A stretch of DNA of 64,000 bases. Source: Myxocyprinus asiaticus. Its lineage: Eukaryota > Chordata > Actinopteri > Cypriniformes > Catostomidae. The stretch lies in assembly GCF_019703515.2 (NCBI RefSeq), contig NC_059393.1, positions 8,635,501 through 8,699,500 of the forward strand, in the 5' to 3' direction. The notes below the pieces were generated by a model, which made no database searches, was not told the origin of the DNA, and worked only from the letters and a program-made list of their open reading frames with translations. Each line of letters opens with the position of its first letter. The first letter of the stretch is position 1. Positions 12,076 to 25,530 of this stretch are shown here, in pieces. The translations under genes were made by a program, and so were the position numbers.

Positions 12076-13364
12076 TCATAGTGACAAACAGGTGTTTAGG
12101 AAAATACTGTGGTATTTTTTGATGCTATTTAATGTTTTGGGAGGAAATAAAATCAAAGGAGCCTTTTACCCCACGGAGCCTTTAACCCCGTAGTACCCTA
12201 CATGTTAAAATGTAGTGATATTTTATGTGTCTTTGTGCAAGATGAATATAAAAGGGGATACTTGTTAGTGTTTAAGGTTTTGTTATGTTGAGATTTGATG
12301 AGAATCATTTTTGTTATGTTTTGTGGATTACCCTCATGGTGGAGAGTTAGCTTGAGCCTATGTTGAGGACCAATACATTTTGAGTATTATACATATTGCT
12401 ATATTGAATTATTTAGTTGCACTCAGTAGTGCTTCCCACCAGTATGTGTTTATCATGCTAACATTTCATGTGCTAGCTAGCATATCACTAAAATAGTTTA
12501 ATTTGAGTTATTTTGACATGTTAAATTTTGTTGGATTTACTTTATTCAGTTAGGTTCCATCTACTTAAAGTATTTAAATTGTAATTACAAGGTCAGTTTA
12601 ATTTAAGAAAACTCATTCCAAACATGTGGAACTGCTGTCCATGACAGAATCAAGTTCAGCCAAAGAGTTATTTTTTGAGTGTATGCTCAAGTTAAAGGTT
12701 TTACTTATGAATGAATACATTGATATTGAATGTTTCAGCCTTTCCCCAAATGTATAACAATGCCTAAAGATACTAATGAGTTCACAAGTTTTACATCCCA
12801 TTTATTAAATTTCATTGTATAAAACTTAATATATTTTAACTCAAACTTGAAATACTTTTATCTTACTGGCTTGAATTCTAATTCCATCCATGTTTGTTGA
12901 GTTCAGTCTCACTACAAATCAAATCTCACTGCATTTAGTGTAAAAACAAAATTTAGATACCCACCTAAATCATTGTTAGGAGGAAATTTTACATGATAGT
13001 CCCTGCTTTTATAGTATAATTTCAAACTATATGTTTTGCACGGTGTGTTTGGCAATTGAAATCTGGTTTCTGGAGTTTGAGGCAGGTCTGGTCCAAACAA
13101 TAGTGAAGATCCCAGATGTTCTGTGAAATACATTTCTGCACATGTTTTACAGGTCATGGATGGTTCCGTCTTGGCCCACTCTGAATGTGTGTGTAAACCA
13201 CAAGGTCATTAAGATATCATCATTAGTCCTTTGGTCATGCATTATGTAGAATAGATGGAACTCTTAATGTCTTGATGATCTACAAATGTGCCAATAGCAA
13301 TCAGAAATAGATTTGTTCATTTTCATAAGAAAAGTGGTTCTTGGCCATGCAGAACTGCCCACAG
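12076..13364. other. gene-free stretch
   Basis: Nothing recognisable as a gene or complete element. AT-rich, with domain-free short frames. Confidence 0.45.
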
Positions 13365-13475
13365 GATGCTAGGGTGTTTTGGGGGGCTGCTACTGCATTG
13401 CTATGTGGTTGCTAGGGTGTTTTGGGTTATTGCTGGGGGTTGCTAGCGTATTCTTGGTGGTTGCTAGGTATTTGC
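13365..13475 (-). repeat. 'ctagcaac' minisatellite, minus orientation
   Basis: Repeats of 'ggttgctagggtgtttt' and variants are the reverse complement of the 'aacaccctagcaaccac' units seen at 23935, 25974, 35815 and 36328. It is a short, decayed array. Confidence 0.75.
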
Positions 13476-13810
13476 TTATTAGCCCAAGTAAATAGAGCCA
13501 ACTTCCAAGTATCTAAGCTGCATGATTTGTATCATTCTGTTTGCAGTATTTTGGTGCAGGACAAGTTATGCATCAATGTTTGATACTTAGGATTGGGGGT
13601 TTTAACACCTAACCTTAAGAATGAACAGTACTAGTAGTGATTCTTGCCTAAGCAACACCACTAACAATTTGTAAAAAGCCAAAACAGCATTGGGAATAAA
13701 TAAGAAGCTAAACTCCACCACTTTGGAAATATAGGGCCTTAGAGAGGAAACTGTGTAAAATGTATGAGGTTCATAAACGTCACTCTCACTTCAGAGGACT
13801 CCCTGAATAG

Positions 13811-14113
13811 TTTGGCACTGATAAACCGTACGATAGGCCAAGCAACATCCTGCATATTGCTGTGCCGATTGATGCTGGTTTGTGTAGACATACATCTTTT
13901 TCTTTAGATGATTGTGATGATTTAGATGTTGAATTTGATAAGTGGTGGGACACAGATGCAAGGAAGATATTCACTTCATCAAGATTTCTTCCTGCTATTG
14001 CTAGAACTGTTGCAGTTCCAGTTCCAGAGCTTCTGAAGCTTGACATTTCAGTGTTTTTCTTGTCACTCAAGCCCTACACCCAATCAAAGTCCACCAGCGC
14101 TAACAGCACTTGA
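13811..14113 (+). other. unrecognised open segment, possible exon or relic
   Basis: The + strand stays open for about 100 codons after a stop at 13808-13810, with an acidic stretch (DDCDDLDVEFDKWWD) followed by SSRFLPAIARTVAVPVPELL. The - strand is open over much of the same interval (13786-14070). I do not recognise the protein, see no convincing splice sites, and cannot tell which strand, if either, was coding. It could be a decayed transposon or processed-gene fragment. Confidence 0.25.
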
Positions 14114-14900
14114 TGAAATGCGAGATAACGAGTGCAACTGACTGACACTCCATTGCTTGATGGGTGACAGAACCTGTCAGTGACCTTAAAAGCCTGAAGA
14201 GTCTCTCCTCTGGCTAATCAGCCATCCATTAAAATAAGACCACTGCTTCAAACATTTAAGTGTCAAATGATACACATTTTTTTTTTTTTTTTTTTTTGGT
14301 CTGGACATAAGTAATTAGTAATTTAGTAAATAATAATTTATATTGGGGCTGACAACCGATTAAATTTTTTTATCAAATTAATTACATAGAATATTTGCTG
14401 AAAAAATGCCCCCAAATAAATTAGATTCAATATAACAATAATCAAAATAAATCTAATATTTTTTATAATAAATATAATTTAGATCACTGACCTACAGTCC
14501 ACAGCAATCCATCCATGCAACTGAGTTTGTAAATCTGTAGACAAGTCTGTTCTCACAGGAAGCACTGTGCTATTTTTGTTGGTCTATGCAAATTGCTTAG
14601 TTTATAGGAAAATTCCTTATTACGAAATTTACATACAGTTAATTCCATAAACTTGGGATACTGATAATTCACCATTGTTGCACAGAAAATCAATGTGATA
14701 TAGTATTTATTTGTATGAATATAGTACTCAATTCTCTTGTATAACAAAGAAATTGATATCCTGTGATAGTAAGCCTAGACAGTTATAAAATAATCAAAAA
14801 ACTATCATTTATGGAAGTGCAAAAAATAAAATAAAAACAACACTTTTACATACCTAGGGTCTCTAATGAACTTATACACTTTTGGTTCTGAAGCCATTAT

Positions 14901-14934
<34 letters not shown>

Positions 14935-17900
14935 TTACATAATTTAGTAGAGGCTGTGTAATACCAAAGAAGTATGGGCATAACTCATTGAAATGGAGGT
15001 ACAGGGGGTGGAATGAGGTTTTGGGTCACTAAAGACTTTTGAGGGTTAAAAGGCTAAAATAGAAATAAAAACTCATTAAGCAGTAACATTATTATTTCTA
15101 AAAAATAAAAATAAAAATAGTAAAGCAATATTTACCACAGAACTGCTATGATACATACAACGAGCCATGTAAAAATCATTAAGCAAAAATGTGTAGTAAC
15201 ATGATTCTATGAGACCATGTTGAGAAAAACACACACACATATACGTATATATATATTTTATGTCAGTGTGTATATATATATATATATATAATTTTTTTAT
15301 ACATGGCAACACCACTTGACTTGTTTAGATTTATTAATTTTTTATAAATACTTTTGTTGAGAATAGTATAAAAATTTTTCAAAAACAGTTGAAATCATTA
15401 TGAACAACAACAACAAAAAATATTACTGAGAACTTGGCACATGGACGTTATTGATAATTAACCCTCAAATACAGATAATTAGAAAACACTGATTAAAACC
15501 ATTCATACATGCCCCACGTCTAATCACTCGTACAGTTCTTGAGCCATCACAATCAAGCTGTGTCTGTGTTCCATTACAGACACACCTCCTTATTTCTCTG
15601 GATCACCTGTTTTGAAAAACGTTGCCATTCTTTCTTCATTTCCTTTGCCATCTGACCTTGCGTGATAAGCAGGAGATTGTAACAGGTGTTTGGCAAAGTC
15701 CCAGCATACTTTTCCAGCGTTTGATGTGCCTGAGGATCACAAAAAAATGTTCGCAATTGAGTCATGTCAGACACCAAAGCTCTTGTGTTTACGATCTCTC
15801 ACCACTCTGAACTCACCAGCACCCCAATACAAGAGTACAAGGAGGGAAACGACTCTGAATTTGATTATCAGGATTTCGTTTAGAATAATATTGGATTTAA
15901 TAAAATACTTTGTTAAAATACGTTTGGATGTAAAAGCTCAAAGCCGAATAGAATTCTGGGTGGCCTAATCCATTTCCAAACCTAATCCACGTGATCCACG
16001 GTAATCAAGATATCACCTTTGACCCCTTAAATCTTCAAGGTTTCGGCATCTTGGCTTTTGAAACACTTAATTGAGATTGAATGAAAGACGCCCTGGCACG
16101 TCAATGGCTGCATAGCTGATGTATTGAAAGTGTATTGATGTGTGACAGTTGTACCCTACTCTCATGCAAAGCATGGGACTCAAAAATATTCACGTTGTCC
16201 CAACACACATGGATTATGTAAAGCTGACAAGACACTGTTAGTTTAATCAACTCAGTTAATTTAAGATGGCTACATGAATTTTTTGATCCAAAATTTTTTC
16301 AAAGCACAGCAACTATCAAACAGTAAAGACCGACCAGCATCTGGCACTTTTCATGAATTGGGTACAAACTGGTGTCTGCTTTTTTAAAGCACAAATGTCA
16401 TGTTCTTTAGAGTGAGAACTATTAGATATGTTAGATAAATCATAAACACATAATGAACAATGCAAGTTCTAGCTTTCAAATGTGTTTGAATTGTACAGCA
16501 TGGCGGGAAGACAGTTAAATAATCTCATTCAATGTTCTCATTTTTTAAAGAAATTGTACTGTTAGCTCAATTTGGCAAGCTCAACCATTCAGCCATGTCA
16601 TCAAAGTCATTGAATGTAAAATGATCAAACAAATGTTTTTCTTTATTTATAGAAAAATAAGTTTATCAATAATTATGAATCAGGATCTGGTCATAAACAA
16701 GCTCCCACTTACAGAGTGATAGATTTGTATATCAAATGTATTACATGACATGCCAATTAATTAATCAAATTAATCGCAATAAATAACAAATGTCAATATT
16801 TACTGAGAAAGGCCCCCCCAATGAAAAAAATAATAATATGAATAATAATACATAATAATTCAAATATTTATTCATATATATATATATATATATTCAGATT
16901 TAAATTTTATTATTACATTATTTTGGCAGACAGGTCAAGTATTAATTAGACAATACAAAAAGTGGCTTAAGAAGTCAATATATTGTTTGTTTTATTCCTA
17001 TCTTTGTACATAAGTCTGCTGTCAATCCAATTTGCAGTTGAGTTCATCAGTCTGTCCTGTTCTCAAAGGACTAATCTTTTACATTTATATATCGTCGGTC
17101 TATACACATATGCATCAGACGGAAACTTTTGGAGCATCTCATTGTTTTTTTGCATCATAAAAGCAGCTTTTTTTTAAGGATGCTTTGTCAAGTTAAAAGT
17201 AGTTGAAACTATAAACATTGTGTCTCGAGATGCCTAATGCTTTGTCCTGTTGTCAAGAACCTGTCCTGTATCACCAGCATTTATTCTGTGGCTGCACTGC
17301 TTGTGAGGTTTGTTGAGGCGTGCTGACTGCCCACTTCTGACAAGGCTCATAAAAACACAAAATTGCATGTATTTCAAGCTTGAATTGCTCAGAAGTTAGA
17401 AAAATATGTGCTTTTATTATGTATTTTACATACGGGTGAAGAGACATAATTAATTGCTGTAATTTTTTTTACATGTTTTTAATATAAATAATCAGACTAA
17501 ATTAACATATTAAATCAACAGCACCAATCATCAGACATTCCAAATTCTGGTGACAGTGTTACAAACTCTGCAAACTTCATACAAAATAATACAACTATTT
17601 TCTTAAGGTTACGCACCTCATTTCAATTACTTTTTTATTTTTTTATAAAAGAATAAAAAGTAGTCTATTTTTAACCCAATATCAAGGAAAATGCCATATT
17701 TCCATTAACCAAGCTCCAGATGCTCAAATAATTAAATAAATGTCAGAAATTGTTTACTGCAAGTTAAACACACTCATTGATAAAACAAACAGCATTTTGT
17801 GCAATAGAAAAAAAGAATCCCTTTGTCATCTATTGGTATGGTGATGTAACACGCCTGGAAACAAATAGCTAAACATCTTGAAAATAAACTATTCATCAAC

Positions 17901-19861
17901 TCATAAAACACTCCAAATTAAATAATAATGAACAGCATTATATTACATATATGTATAAACATTTTATTACATATGTGTATAATGGGTGAATTCAAAATTA
18001 ATTTTTAACATTTATAAATGGAACGTGCCAGATTCAAGAGCTCTCTGTTTGGAGTTGGCAGGCTTTGATTGATCACAGCTGTTTCATGTTGACCAGATGT
18101 ACCATGTCAGTCTTGATCAGAGCTGAACTCCATACCCACCCCCACCCAAAGTCATAGGCTCCAGTGCTGTGCTTGGATCTTATATGGTAAGGACACATTA
18201 AAGTAAACTATTTCCACTGAGAGTCTGGCTAAGCCTCGGAATCTTTGTGAAATACCACCTGTAAAGTCAATAAAACTAAAGACTAGATGCAATCTGTACA
18301 AAGCTGCACATTGTGGCAAGGCACCTTAATGCTAAAATAGCCAGGAAGTGTCTGTCCATCATGTTGATAACAGAGCCAAGTGGACAGGGTGGAGTACCGG
18401 ATGTGTCTTTGCAAGAGATGTGAGGACAGAAATCTTCTGTGGCCGATCTTGTTTTTAAGACTTTCTGAATGAGAACTTAAAGTGTCTACAAGTGGAAATG
18501 GGTGGGAAAGGGGATATTACATCTTTTATCAGAAGTATGGATAAAAAACAGGGCTGGAAATATTCCTGATCCAACGCATGACACGCGAGCAACACATGCT
18601 TGACTTTCAATGGCCATGATCTCATTGAAAGATTGTTTCCTTTGTCGACATGAAAATGGTGCTAATAATGATGTCTAGCCAGATAGTGTGATGTTTTTCA
18701 GAGTCTTTTTGGCACTTGGTTCGTTTCAGGGGTCTGAAAGCAGTTTGCAAGGATGTTGGCTTACGTGAACGCTCCTAACGAAATTTTGCTTTGATTATGT
18801 GGCTGGCTTATAACATGCATTATGAATGCAAAGCATGCCAGGTTTACTTTTTTCACATTTGTGATATTAAAACTAATTTTGGCTGTTCTCGGTTGCTATT
18901 AAGAAATAATAATTTTTTTAAAGGAATGTTCCAGGTTCAATCAATACAAGGTAAGCTAAACGTTCTTTACTCCATCGTTTAATGGAGAGCATTTTCGAAA
19001 GTCTCAGTTTTCCCTGGAGGAAAATGTTGTTCTAATGTGAATGAGGAGCATAAATGACAACAAAAGGAAACAAAAACTTATTAGTGTGGACATGGCCTTA
19101 ATCCCACTAAAATCATATTAACATGTATAAAATGTACGTTTTATGGGTATACTTTTTTAAAACAGATGTATATTAACTAGGGCTGTCAATTTAACACATT
19201 AATTTAGGGCAATTAATTATGTAAAAAATAAATAAATAACATATTAACAAAATTTGCACTATTAATCGTGTCCCTGGACTGTAATAAGGAATTTTCTTAC
19301 CATCTGAGCAACTCCAGCTTGAAGTACCACCTTTATGTTTTATGAGTCTCAGTCAGCAGGGGACAGTAAGTGCAACTCCAGCTCTACAGGCAATGTGCAG
19401 TTGTACGAGCAACAAACCAGTGTTCTTGGGTTCACAGCTGGACAGAACGCAACTCCGAATGCAGGGGTCTTGAGATGTGTTTTGACACAATGTTTATTTG
19501 TTACTTAAACAAAGTGAGATCCTCCAAAAGCATCCATCTGACGCATACGCATAGACGCATCCTTAGAAAAGCCCTTATAGTAAGTCTTTCTTGGACAGAT
19601 TGATGAATTCAATTGCAAAATGGATTGCTGTGGATTGCAAGACAATGAAAAATGTATGCTCAATGATATAGAAATGAACAATATATTGCATTCTAAAGCA
19701 ACTTTTTGTACTGTATAATTAATGATTTATCTGCCATATAATGAAAGGTATATTTTAATTATCTGAATTATTATATTTAATAAATATATATAATTTTTGT
19801 AATTATTATTATTTAATTCAATTCAATTCAACATTTATTGAAATTATATTAAAATTATATA
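14114..19861. other. gene-free AT-rich stretch
   Basis: No gene is recognised. It contains a (TG)n tract (14903-14933), short TA tracts near 15271-15290 and 16874-16892, and scattered fragments of dispersed repeats; one at about 19178 contains 'agggctgtcaatttaacac', also seen in variant form near 58664. Open frames are short with no recognisable domain. Confidence 0.45.
14903..14933. repeat. (TG)n microsatellite
   Basis: About 15 TG units. Confidence 0.9.
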
Positions 19862-21740
19862 ATTTATATACAAAAATTATAATCTCTGTCTTTTTGTTGT
19901 TTCACTAGAGAAAGTTATTGTCCATCCAGCATTTTACATCTTTCATACACTCAAAAAGGATTTAACAGATACATCATCACCAGACATCAAAGTGAGGTAC
20001 ATCTGCATATCGTCAGCATAAAAGTGATATGAAATACATTTTTTTTCTAAAAAATAGCACCCAGGGGAAGCATATATAATGAAAATATTACTGGTCCTAA
20101 AATGGAACCTTGAGGGACCCCACAGGTAATAGTAGCTGAGGATGACACGAAGTTTCCAATTTTGACAGAAAATGATCTGTTGTGCAAATAAGAGGTAAAC
20201 CAGCTTAGGGCAGTTCCTTGGATGCCAACATGCTGCCTTAGACATTCAATAAGTATAGTGTGATCAATCATATCAAATGCTGCACTAAGATCCAGCAGAA
20301 CTAAAGCAACACAGCTACCAGAGTCCACTTTTAATAATAGGTCATTGGCTACTCTAAGAAGAGCTGATTCTGTGCTGTTGCCAGATCTAAAACCAGATTG
20401 AAATTTATCAAAAACATAATTTGTAATTAGAAATGATGTAAGTTGAGAAAAAAATGGTCTTTCCCAGTATCTTAGATATAAAAGGTAGCTTAGAAATAGT
20501 TTGAAATATTTTTTTTAGATCTAAAGGATCTACGCTCGTTTTTTATAAGAAGAGGCTGGACAACAGCATGCTTAAAGGAACACAACCCCTAGTCAGACTA
20601 CAATTTATAATAGAGAGAATGCTTGGACCAATTATATCAATGAGCTCAACAAACAATTTTGGGGAAACCACATCACTGGACGAGGAAGTAGTTTTTAAGT
20701 GTGCAACAACATCACTAATAAGAGAGATTGACACTGGCTCAAACTGACTGAAATGATCAGAGCAAGCAGTTAAGACAGATAAATCAGACAGAGGAGGTGT
20801 AATGGATGATCTTATGCCCTCAGTCTTTTGAGAGCATAAAAACTCGCTAGCTGTATTAGACATAATTAATCACAATAAAAAGCATGTGACAGTCGATTTG
20901 GAAAATCACATGGAAAAGTATAATTAAACACAATAGGCTTGTGGTCAGAAAAGTAATTATCTAGAACCTGTATACTACAGACAGGAATTACCCATACATA
21001 AGATCCGATCAAGAGTGTGACCATGCTGATGAGTAAGACCAGTAACACACTGGGAACAATTAAAAGAATCAATAAGGTTCAAAAACTCTTTGGCTAAAGG
21101 CTTTGATGGGCAACACACATGAATGTTAAAATCATCAAGGAGTAAAATGTTATCAAAAGAAGTTACAATCACAGATAAAAAATCAGAAAGCTCCTGTATA
21201 AAAGAATTATTATGTTTATGAGGTCTATATACAAGGACACATAATACAGGTCGATTTATATCAATCACAAGTAATTGCACCTCAAAACTCTGATAACTCT
21301 CAGCATGCAGTAATCGACATTATACTGATTTCTAAAAATCACCACTAGGCCCCCACCTCGACCAACAGTTCTCGGGATGCTAAAAAAGTTACAGTCCATT
21401 GGGGAAAGTTCGGAGAGAGGTCTTAAATCACCAGCATTAAGCCACGTTTCAGTAACAAATAAGAAGTCCAGTTCCCTTGATAAAAATAAATCATTTCAAA
21501 ATAAAAGTTTTGTTAGCAACAGATTTAGCATTGACCAATGATACAGTCGCTGTAGTACAAACAGAAATATGACGTTGAGTACTGGACCTTACTGGTGGTG
21601 ATGTATATTCCATATAATGCAGATTATTGAGTTGCATTCCTTTGCCACTTCTCCGCAATCTAGCCAAAACAATTCCTGACGTCGGCACACACGAAACAGG
21701 GCGGACATACTGTAGTTTGGAACTCCTCGATTCCATTCCT
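19862..21740 (-). mobile_element. decayed non-LTR retrotransposon (LINE, L2/CR1-like): endonuclease plus reverse transcriptase
   Basis: Read on the minus strand, homology runs from an APE-type endonuclease into a reverse transcriptase. Endonuclease signs are TETWL near 21445, RGGGLVVI near 21345, a DDFNIH block near 21120 where families usually have GDFN, and SDH near 20930. Reverse-transcriptase signs are [13 protein letters not shown] near 20265-20303, [10 protein letters not shown] near 20100-20130 and YADD at 20009-20020. The frame shifts several times; for example, the GVPQGS block and the YADD block are in different frames, and the region after YADD shifts again. Recognisable coding sequence fades near 19862 at a KTE-like block, so the end of the protein and the 3' UTR are missing. 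The element is inactive. The motif order fits the L2/CR1 group, but the clade is an inference. Confidence 0.85.
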
Positions 21741-21779
21741 GTAATCCGTGGTCGCGATCAGTGGCTCTCGCTCTCAATG

Positions 21780-21930
21780 GGGCAATAGGGTATGTTGTGC
21801 GTGGATCACAGAGAGTAGCATGAGCCTCCACGTGCGGAGTCTCCATGGTGTCATGCACAACGAGCCACGTGATAAGATGCGCGGATTGACAGTCTCAGAA
21901 GGGGAGGCAACTGAGGCTTGTAGATTTAGT
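21780..21930 (+). mobile_element. partial SINE, 3' body only
   Basis: Sequence such as 'cacgtgataagatgcgcgg' and 'ggaggcaactgag' matches the body of the SINEs at 171-601 and 25531-25973. The tRNA-like head is not seen. It abuts the 5' side of the minus-strand LINE remnant. Confidence 0.65.
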
Positions 21931-23934
21931 AATTAGTTCAGTAATTATGTATTTTAATGGATCACATCCAAGGAGATTTTTCCTTTTTAATTGCAGTGGT
22001 TCTCAACTGGTTTTGCTTCAGGAACCAGAATTTACTTTAGAAATCAAGTGGTGACCCACATTTTTTTTATAATGACCATGAACTGCACAGACCCAACAAT
22101 ATGCAAAATTATTAACATGACACAGGCTGATTAGGAAAACTGACAGTTTTGTAAATGTATAAACAACAGCTGAAGTGTGATATTCCATCCTAACGAATGG
22201 AACAAACACTGGGCTAAATATTGAATAAGTAGTAGCCATATTACCAAGTAACAGTGACTTTGTACTAATATAATGAGTTTGATTGGACGCACACATGTTC
22301 GATGTCAATAATAAAAGTATGTAATGCAGATGGATTCATCTTAAAGGGATACAGTAGTTCACCTAAAATAATCATTTACTCACCCTCATTTGGGTTGAGA
22401 ACACTGCAAAAAAAATAAAAAAAAAAAAAAACATAAAAGAAAACATTATATTTATTTATTTTAATTTTTTTAATTCTTTCTTAAGCAGTATTTTTGTCTT
22501 GTTTTCCAGTAAAAAATATCAAAATATTCTTAAAACAAGACACATTTACTTAAGAGGTAAAATTAGATATTATATTTGGACAGGTTTATGTTTAAAACAA
22601 AAAAATACAATCAACTGGTTAAGAAAAATATTTTTTTTTCCTTAAATTTTTTAAATTAAAATAAGTAAAAAAAAATCTAACTATTTTCCATAGTTTTTTT
22701 TCTTCTTGTTTTAAGCAAAAAAAAACTGACCAAATCTGGTTTTTATTTGAAAACAAGAGATAATATCTTGTGTCATTTTTTTTCTTCAACTAAATGTATA
22801 TTGCTTTTAATGACATTTATAATGAAACTAAACGTTCATTCATATAAGTGTACATAATGGGTTCATATTACTTGATGCAATTTTAATCCCAAAACTGTAT
22901 TTTAAGTATGCACAAATGCACAAGAAACGATGGAAAACAGGATGGCAACATTCACAGGTGCATTATTTTATCTTTACCTCGACATGCCCTGGCCAGAGAG
23001 CAAAAATGCATTCTCTTGACCTTGAGCTGTTTCCTGTGCTACATCTCAACTCCCTTTCGTTGATATCGAGGCAGGGTGTAAGGCTAAGAAAACACCTGAC
23101 AAAGTTTAATACCACAACCCTCCAGTCACCGCAATCTAACATCCTTGACACCTCCAAAGGTTAGAAATTCCATGAGATAAATAGCCTGCTGATGTGTAAT
23201 CATGGACTTCTTGCTTTGCCTGCAAATATGCCACATATGTGGGCCACTGTGTGCCTGTCAAAGACCTGTCCCTTTAGAATAGTGTAGCAAAAGTGCAGCT
23301 GTCAAGGAACAGAGTTTAGGGTTAATTGGCCTTAATTGGGAGAGTTGTTTTTTTACATGCTTAAACACCAGCGAGAGAGAAGGGGGTGATTCTGTTGCAG
23401 AAAAGTGGACGTGTGTGAATGTTTGTATAAGTGCTATATTTGTGCAACTTTCATGTATAATTGTACCTCCATGTGCAGGCTCCAGTGGGGAAGTACTGAT
23501 ATTTGTAACCTGATTAACTTGACACCATTTCTTATGTTTCATGATTGATGTATTTATTTTACATGTCTATCAAAGAACAGACCCACCACAAAAAGACCTA
23601 GTTATGGAAGCATTTGAGTGACAGAAGCTAAAATGACTGATGCTGTGTAATCCTATATCTCAAATGCTTTAAATTGTAACAAAATCTTACCAAAACAATT
23701 TTATGTTCTGATAACAACCTCCCCTGCATCTTATAGGGTTCGAGGGTAAGTTGTATTGTACAGTACATCTGTGGGTTATAACATACAGTGTACTGATGCA
23801 AATATTTCCTCTTTAATGGTAGTTCAAAACAAGTATATAAAAACTACATTTTTACTCTTTCTGAAAAAAATGCAAGTAGTTCTTGACTGTGCAAATGTTG
23901 CCGCAACAACATTAGGGTGTTATGGGTGGTTGGC
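21931..23934. other. gene-free stretch with repeat fragments
   Basis: About 22346-22400 carries 'gtagttcacct...tttactcaccctcat', a fragment of the family complete at 40865-41013. About 22404-22790 is A/T-rich with 'cttgttttccagtaaaaaat' and 'ttaaaacaaga' repeated in both senses, a piece of a dispersed inverted-repeat element that also leaves traces near 57880-57960. No gene is recognised. Confidence 0.5.
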
Positions 23935-24088
23935 AGGGCGTGTTGCTATGCGATTGCCCTAGCAACCAGCCAGAACACCCAAGCAACCACCTAGCAATGC
24001 TCTTGCAACCACCCAGAACACCCAAACAACCATCTTGCAATACCCTAGCAATCGCGTAGCAACACTCTAGCAACCGCGTAGCAACACT
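23935..24088 (+). repeat. 'ctagcaac' minisatellite, block 1
   Basis: Degenerate units of the type 'aacacccaagcaaccacctagc' of about 20-25 bp. The array is interrupted by the hAT-like element at 24097-25475 and resumes after it. Confidence 0.85.
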
Positions 24089-24096
24089 CTTACAAC

Positions 24097-25475
24097 CAGT
24101 GTTGGGTAACGTTACTTTTAAAAGTAACTCGTTAGGATATTGCGTTACTCCTTAAAAAAGTAACTTAATTAATTAAAAAGTTATTTTTTATGGAAAGTAA
24201 AGTGTTACATTCCTCACAAATAAGCCATGCATTGCATACAAGAGACATTACAGGTCATGTTAGCTACTGTACAACACTCATGTCAAAACAACATAGTAAA
24301 CAAACAGATATTTAGAAAGTAGGTCTTCACGTCATATTTATTATAAAGAATCAATAACATGAATATGCATGATTTGTTTTTCCATCAACATGGCAGCCAA
24401 TATGAATAATGAAGAATAACCACTGTCGTACCTAAAGCAGCAAAGTCCAACACTAGAACCTGCATCATATACTGTATGTCATCATATGCGGTGCCCATCG
24501 ATAATGCCAAAGTCAACTTGAGATGTTTTTCAAAAGTCAGGATAAAATTCAGTGGGGAATGCCAGCCTAACATGTTCAAGGTCTGATGAATAAATGAAAA
24601 TCTTTCACTTAAGTCATCTCAGTGCACGCTTGTTTTGATTTGATCCACAGTGTGTACAGACACCACAACTTCAAAGGCGCATTTTGATACAACTTGAATG
24701 GAATCATTTTTAATGCTACTAAATTGTCATGAAAACGGTTTGTTTCATGAATCAAACTACTTGTTTATTATAAAACAAAAATGTAGAATCTTTTTAGAAA
24801 CTTTGTCATTTTCTCTGCATACACAAACCATGTAGAACGTTGCTTGGAGTCACTGATCCAGATTCAGCTTTTAATTCTAACATGGAGCAGTTCGGCTGCA
24901 TAAGTCCTTGAATTGAGCGAGTATTTCACCCTGTGTATCATGTCATGTCCAGTGGAAGACTAGTCTTATAATCCCTCTGCATAAATATGTTTACAGATTT
25001 TTTTAATACAGTGTGTATCAACACATGAATCAACTGCGTTTCACTCAAACTAATGTTGTTGACCTCACATCACGCTAAAAACATGAAATGCGCGTTAGCG
25101 AGTTGATTGACAGGTGATGTATGTATCTAAAAGGTAATTGGTACTTTTACCTGCAAGGCGGGACTTCCTTTCTACATCCACTGACTGTTGGGTGCTAGAG
25201 CTTCTTGGTTGGGTGTTCCAGTTCCTCCCATTCATTTAAATAGAAGTGACTCATCTCTCTCTGCTAAATAGTCTCTGGCCTCACAATCTATAGAAATACA
25301 GTGACAATCATGCACTACGTCTCCTCCCCGAAGTTTGCACACTTTTACTCCTGATATCTCACAATACAGGGACAGTAGTGTACAAAAGCAACACGTTACT
25401 TTATTTAAAAAGTAACTCCGATATTATGTTCTAAAATAAACGCACGTTACTTTTATCGTGTTACCTCCAACACTG
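24097..25475. mobile_element. hAT-like non-autonomous DNA transposon with 8-bp target duplication
   Basis: The left end begins 'cagtgttgggtaacgttac' and the right end finishes with its imperfect complement '...gttacctccaacactg'. The 8-bp sequence 'cttacaac' directly flanks both sides (24089-24096 and 25476-25483). An 8-bp target duplication with short inverted ends is the hallmark of hAT transposons. The 1379-bp interior has no transposase frame, so movement would have needed an enzyme from elsewhere. It sits inside the 'ctagcaac' minisatellite. Part of its interior (about 25163-25272) resembles 56270-56360, which may be a fragment of a relative. Confidence 0.85.
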
Positions 25476-25530
25476 CTTACAACCACCCAGAATACCCTAG
25501 CAATCACCTAGTATCAAACTAGCAACACTC
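25476..25530 (+). repeat. 'ctagcaac' minisatellite, block 2
   Basis: Short continuation of the array between the hAT-like element and the SINE. It contains 'cacccagaataccctagcaa'. Confidence 0.8.

Noticed and set aside
16983..17177. Short hydrophobic frame as a candidate semaphorin signal-peptide exon
   Set aside because: No LKLSY-like sequence and no donor in the required phase follow it.
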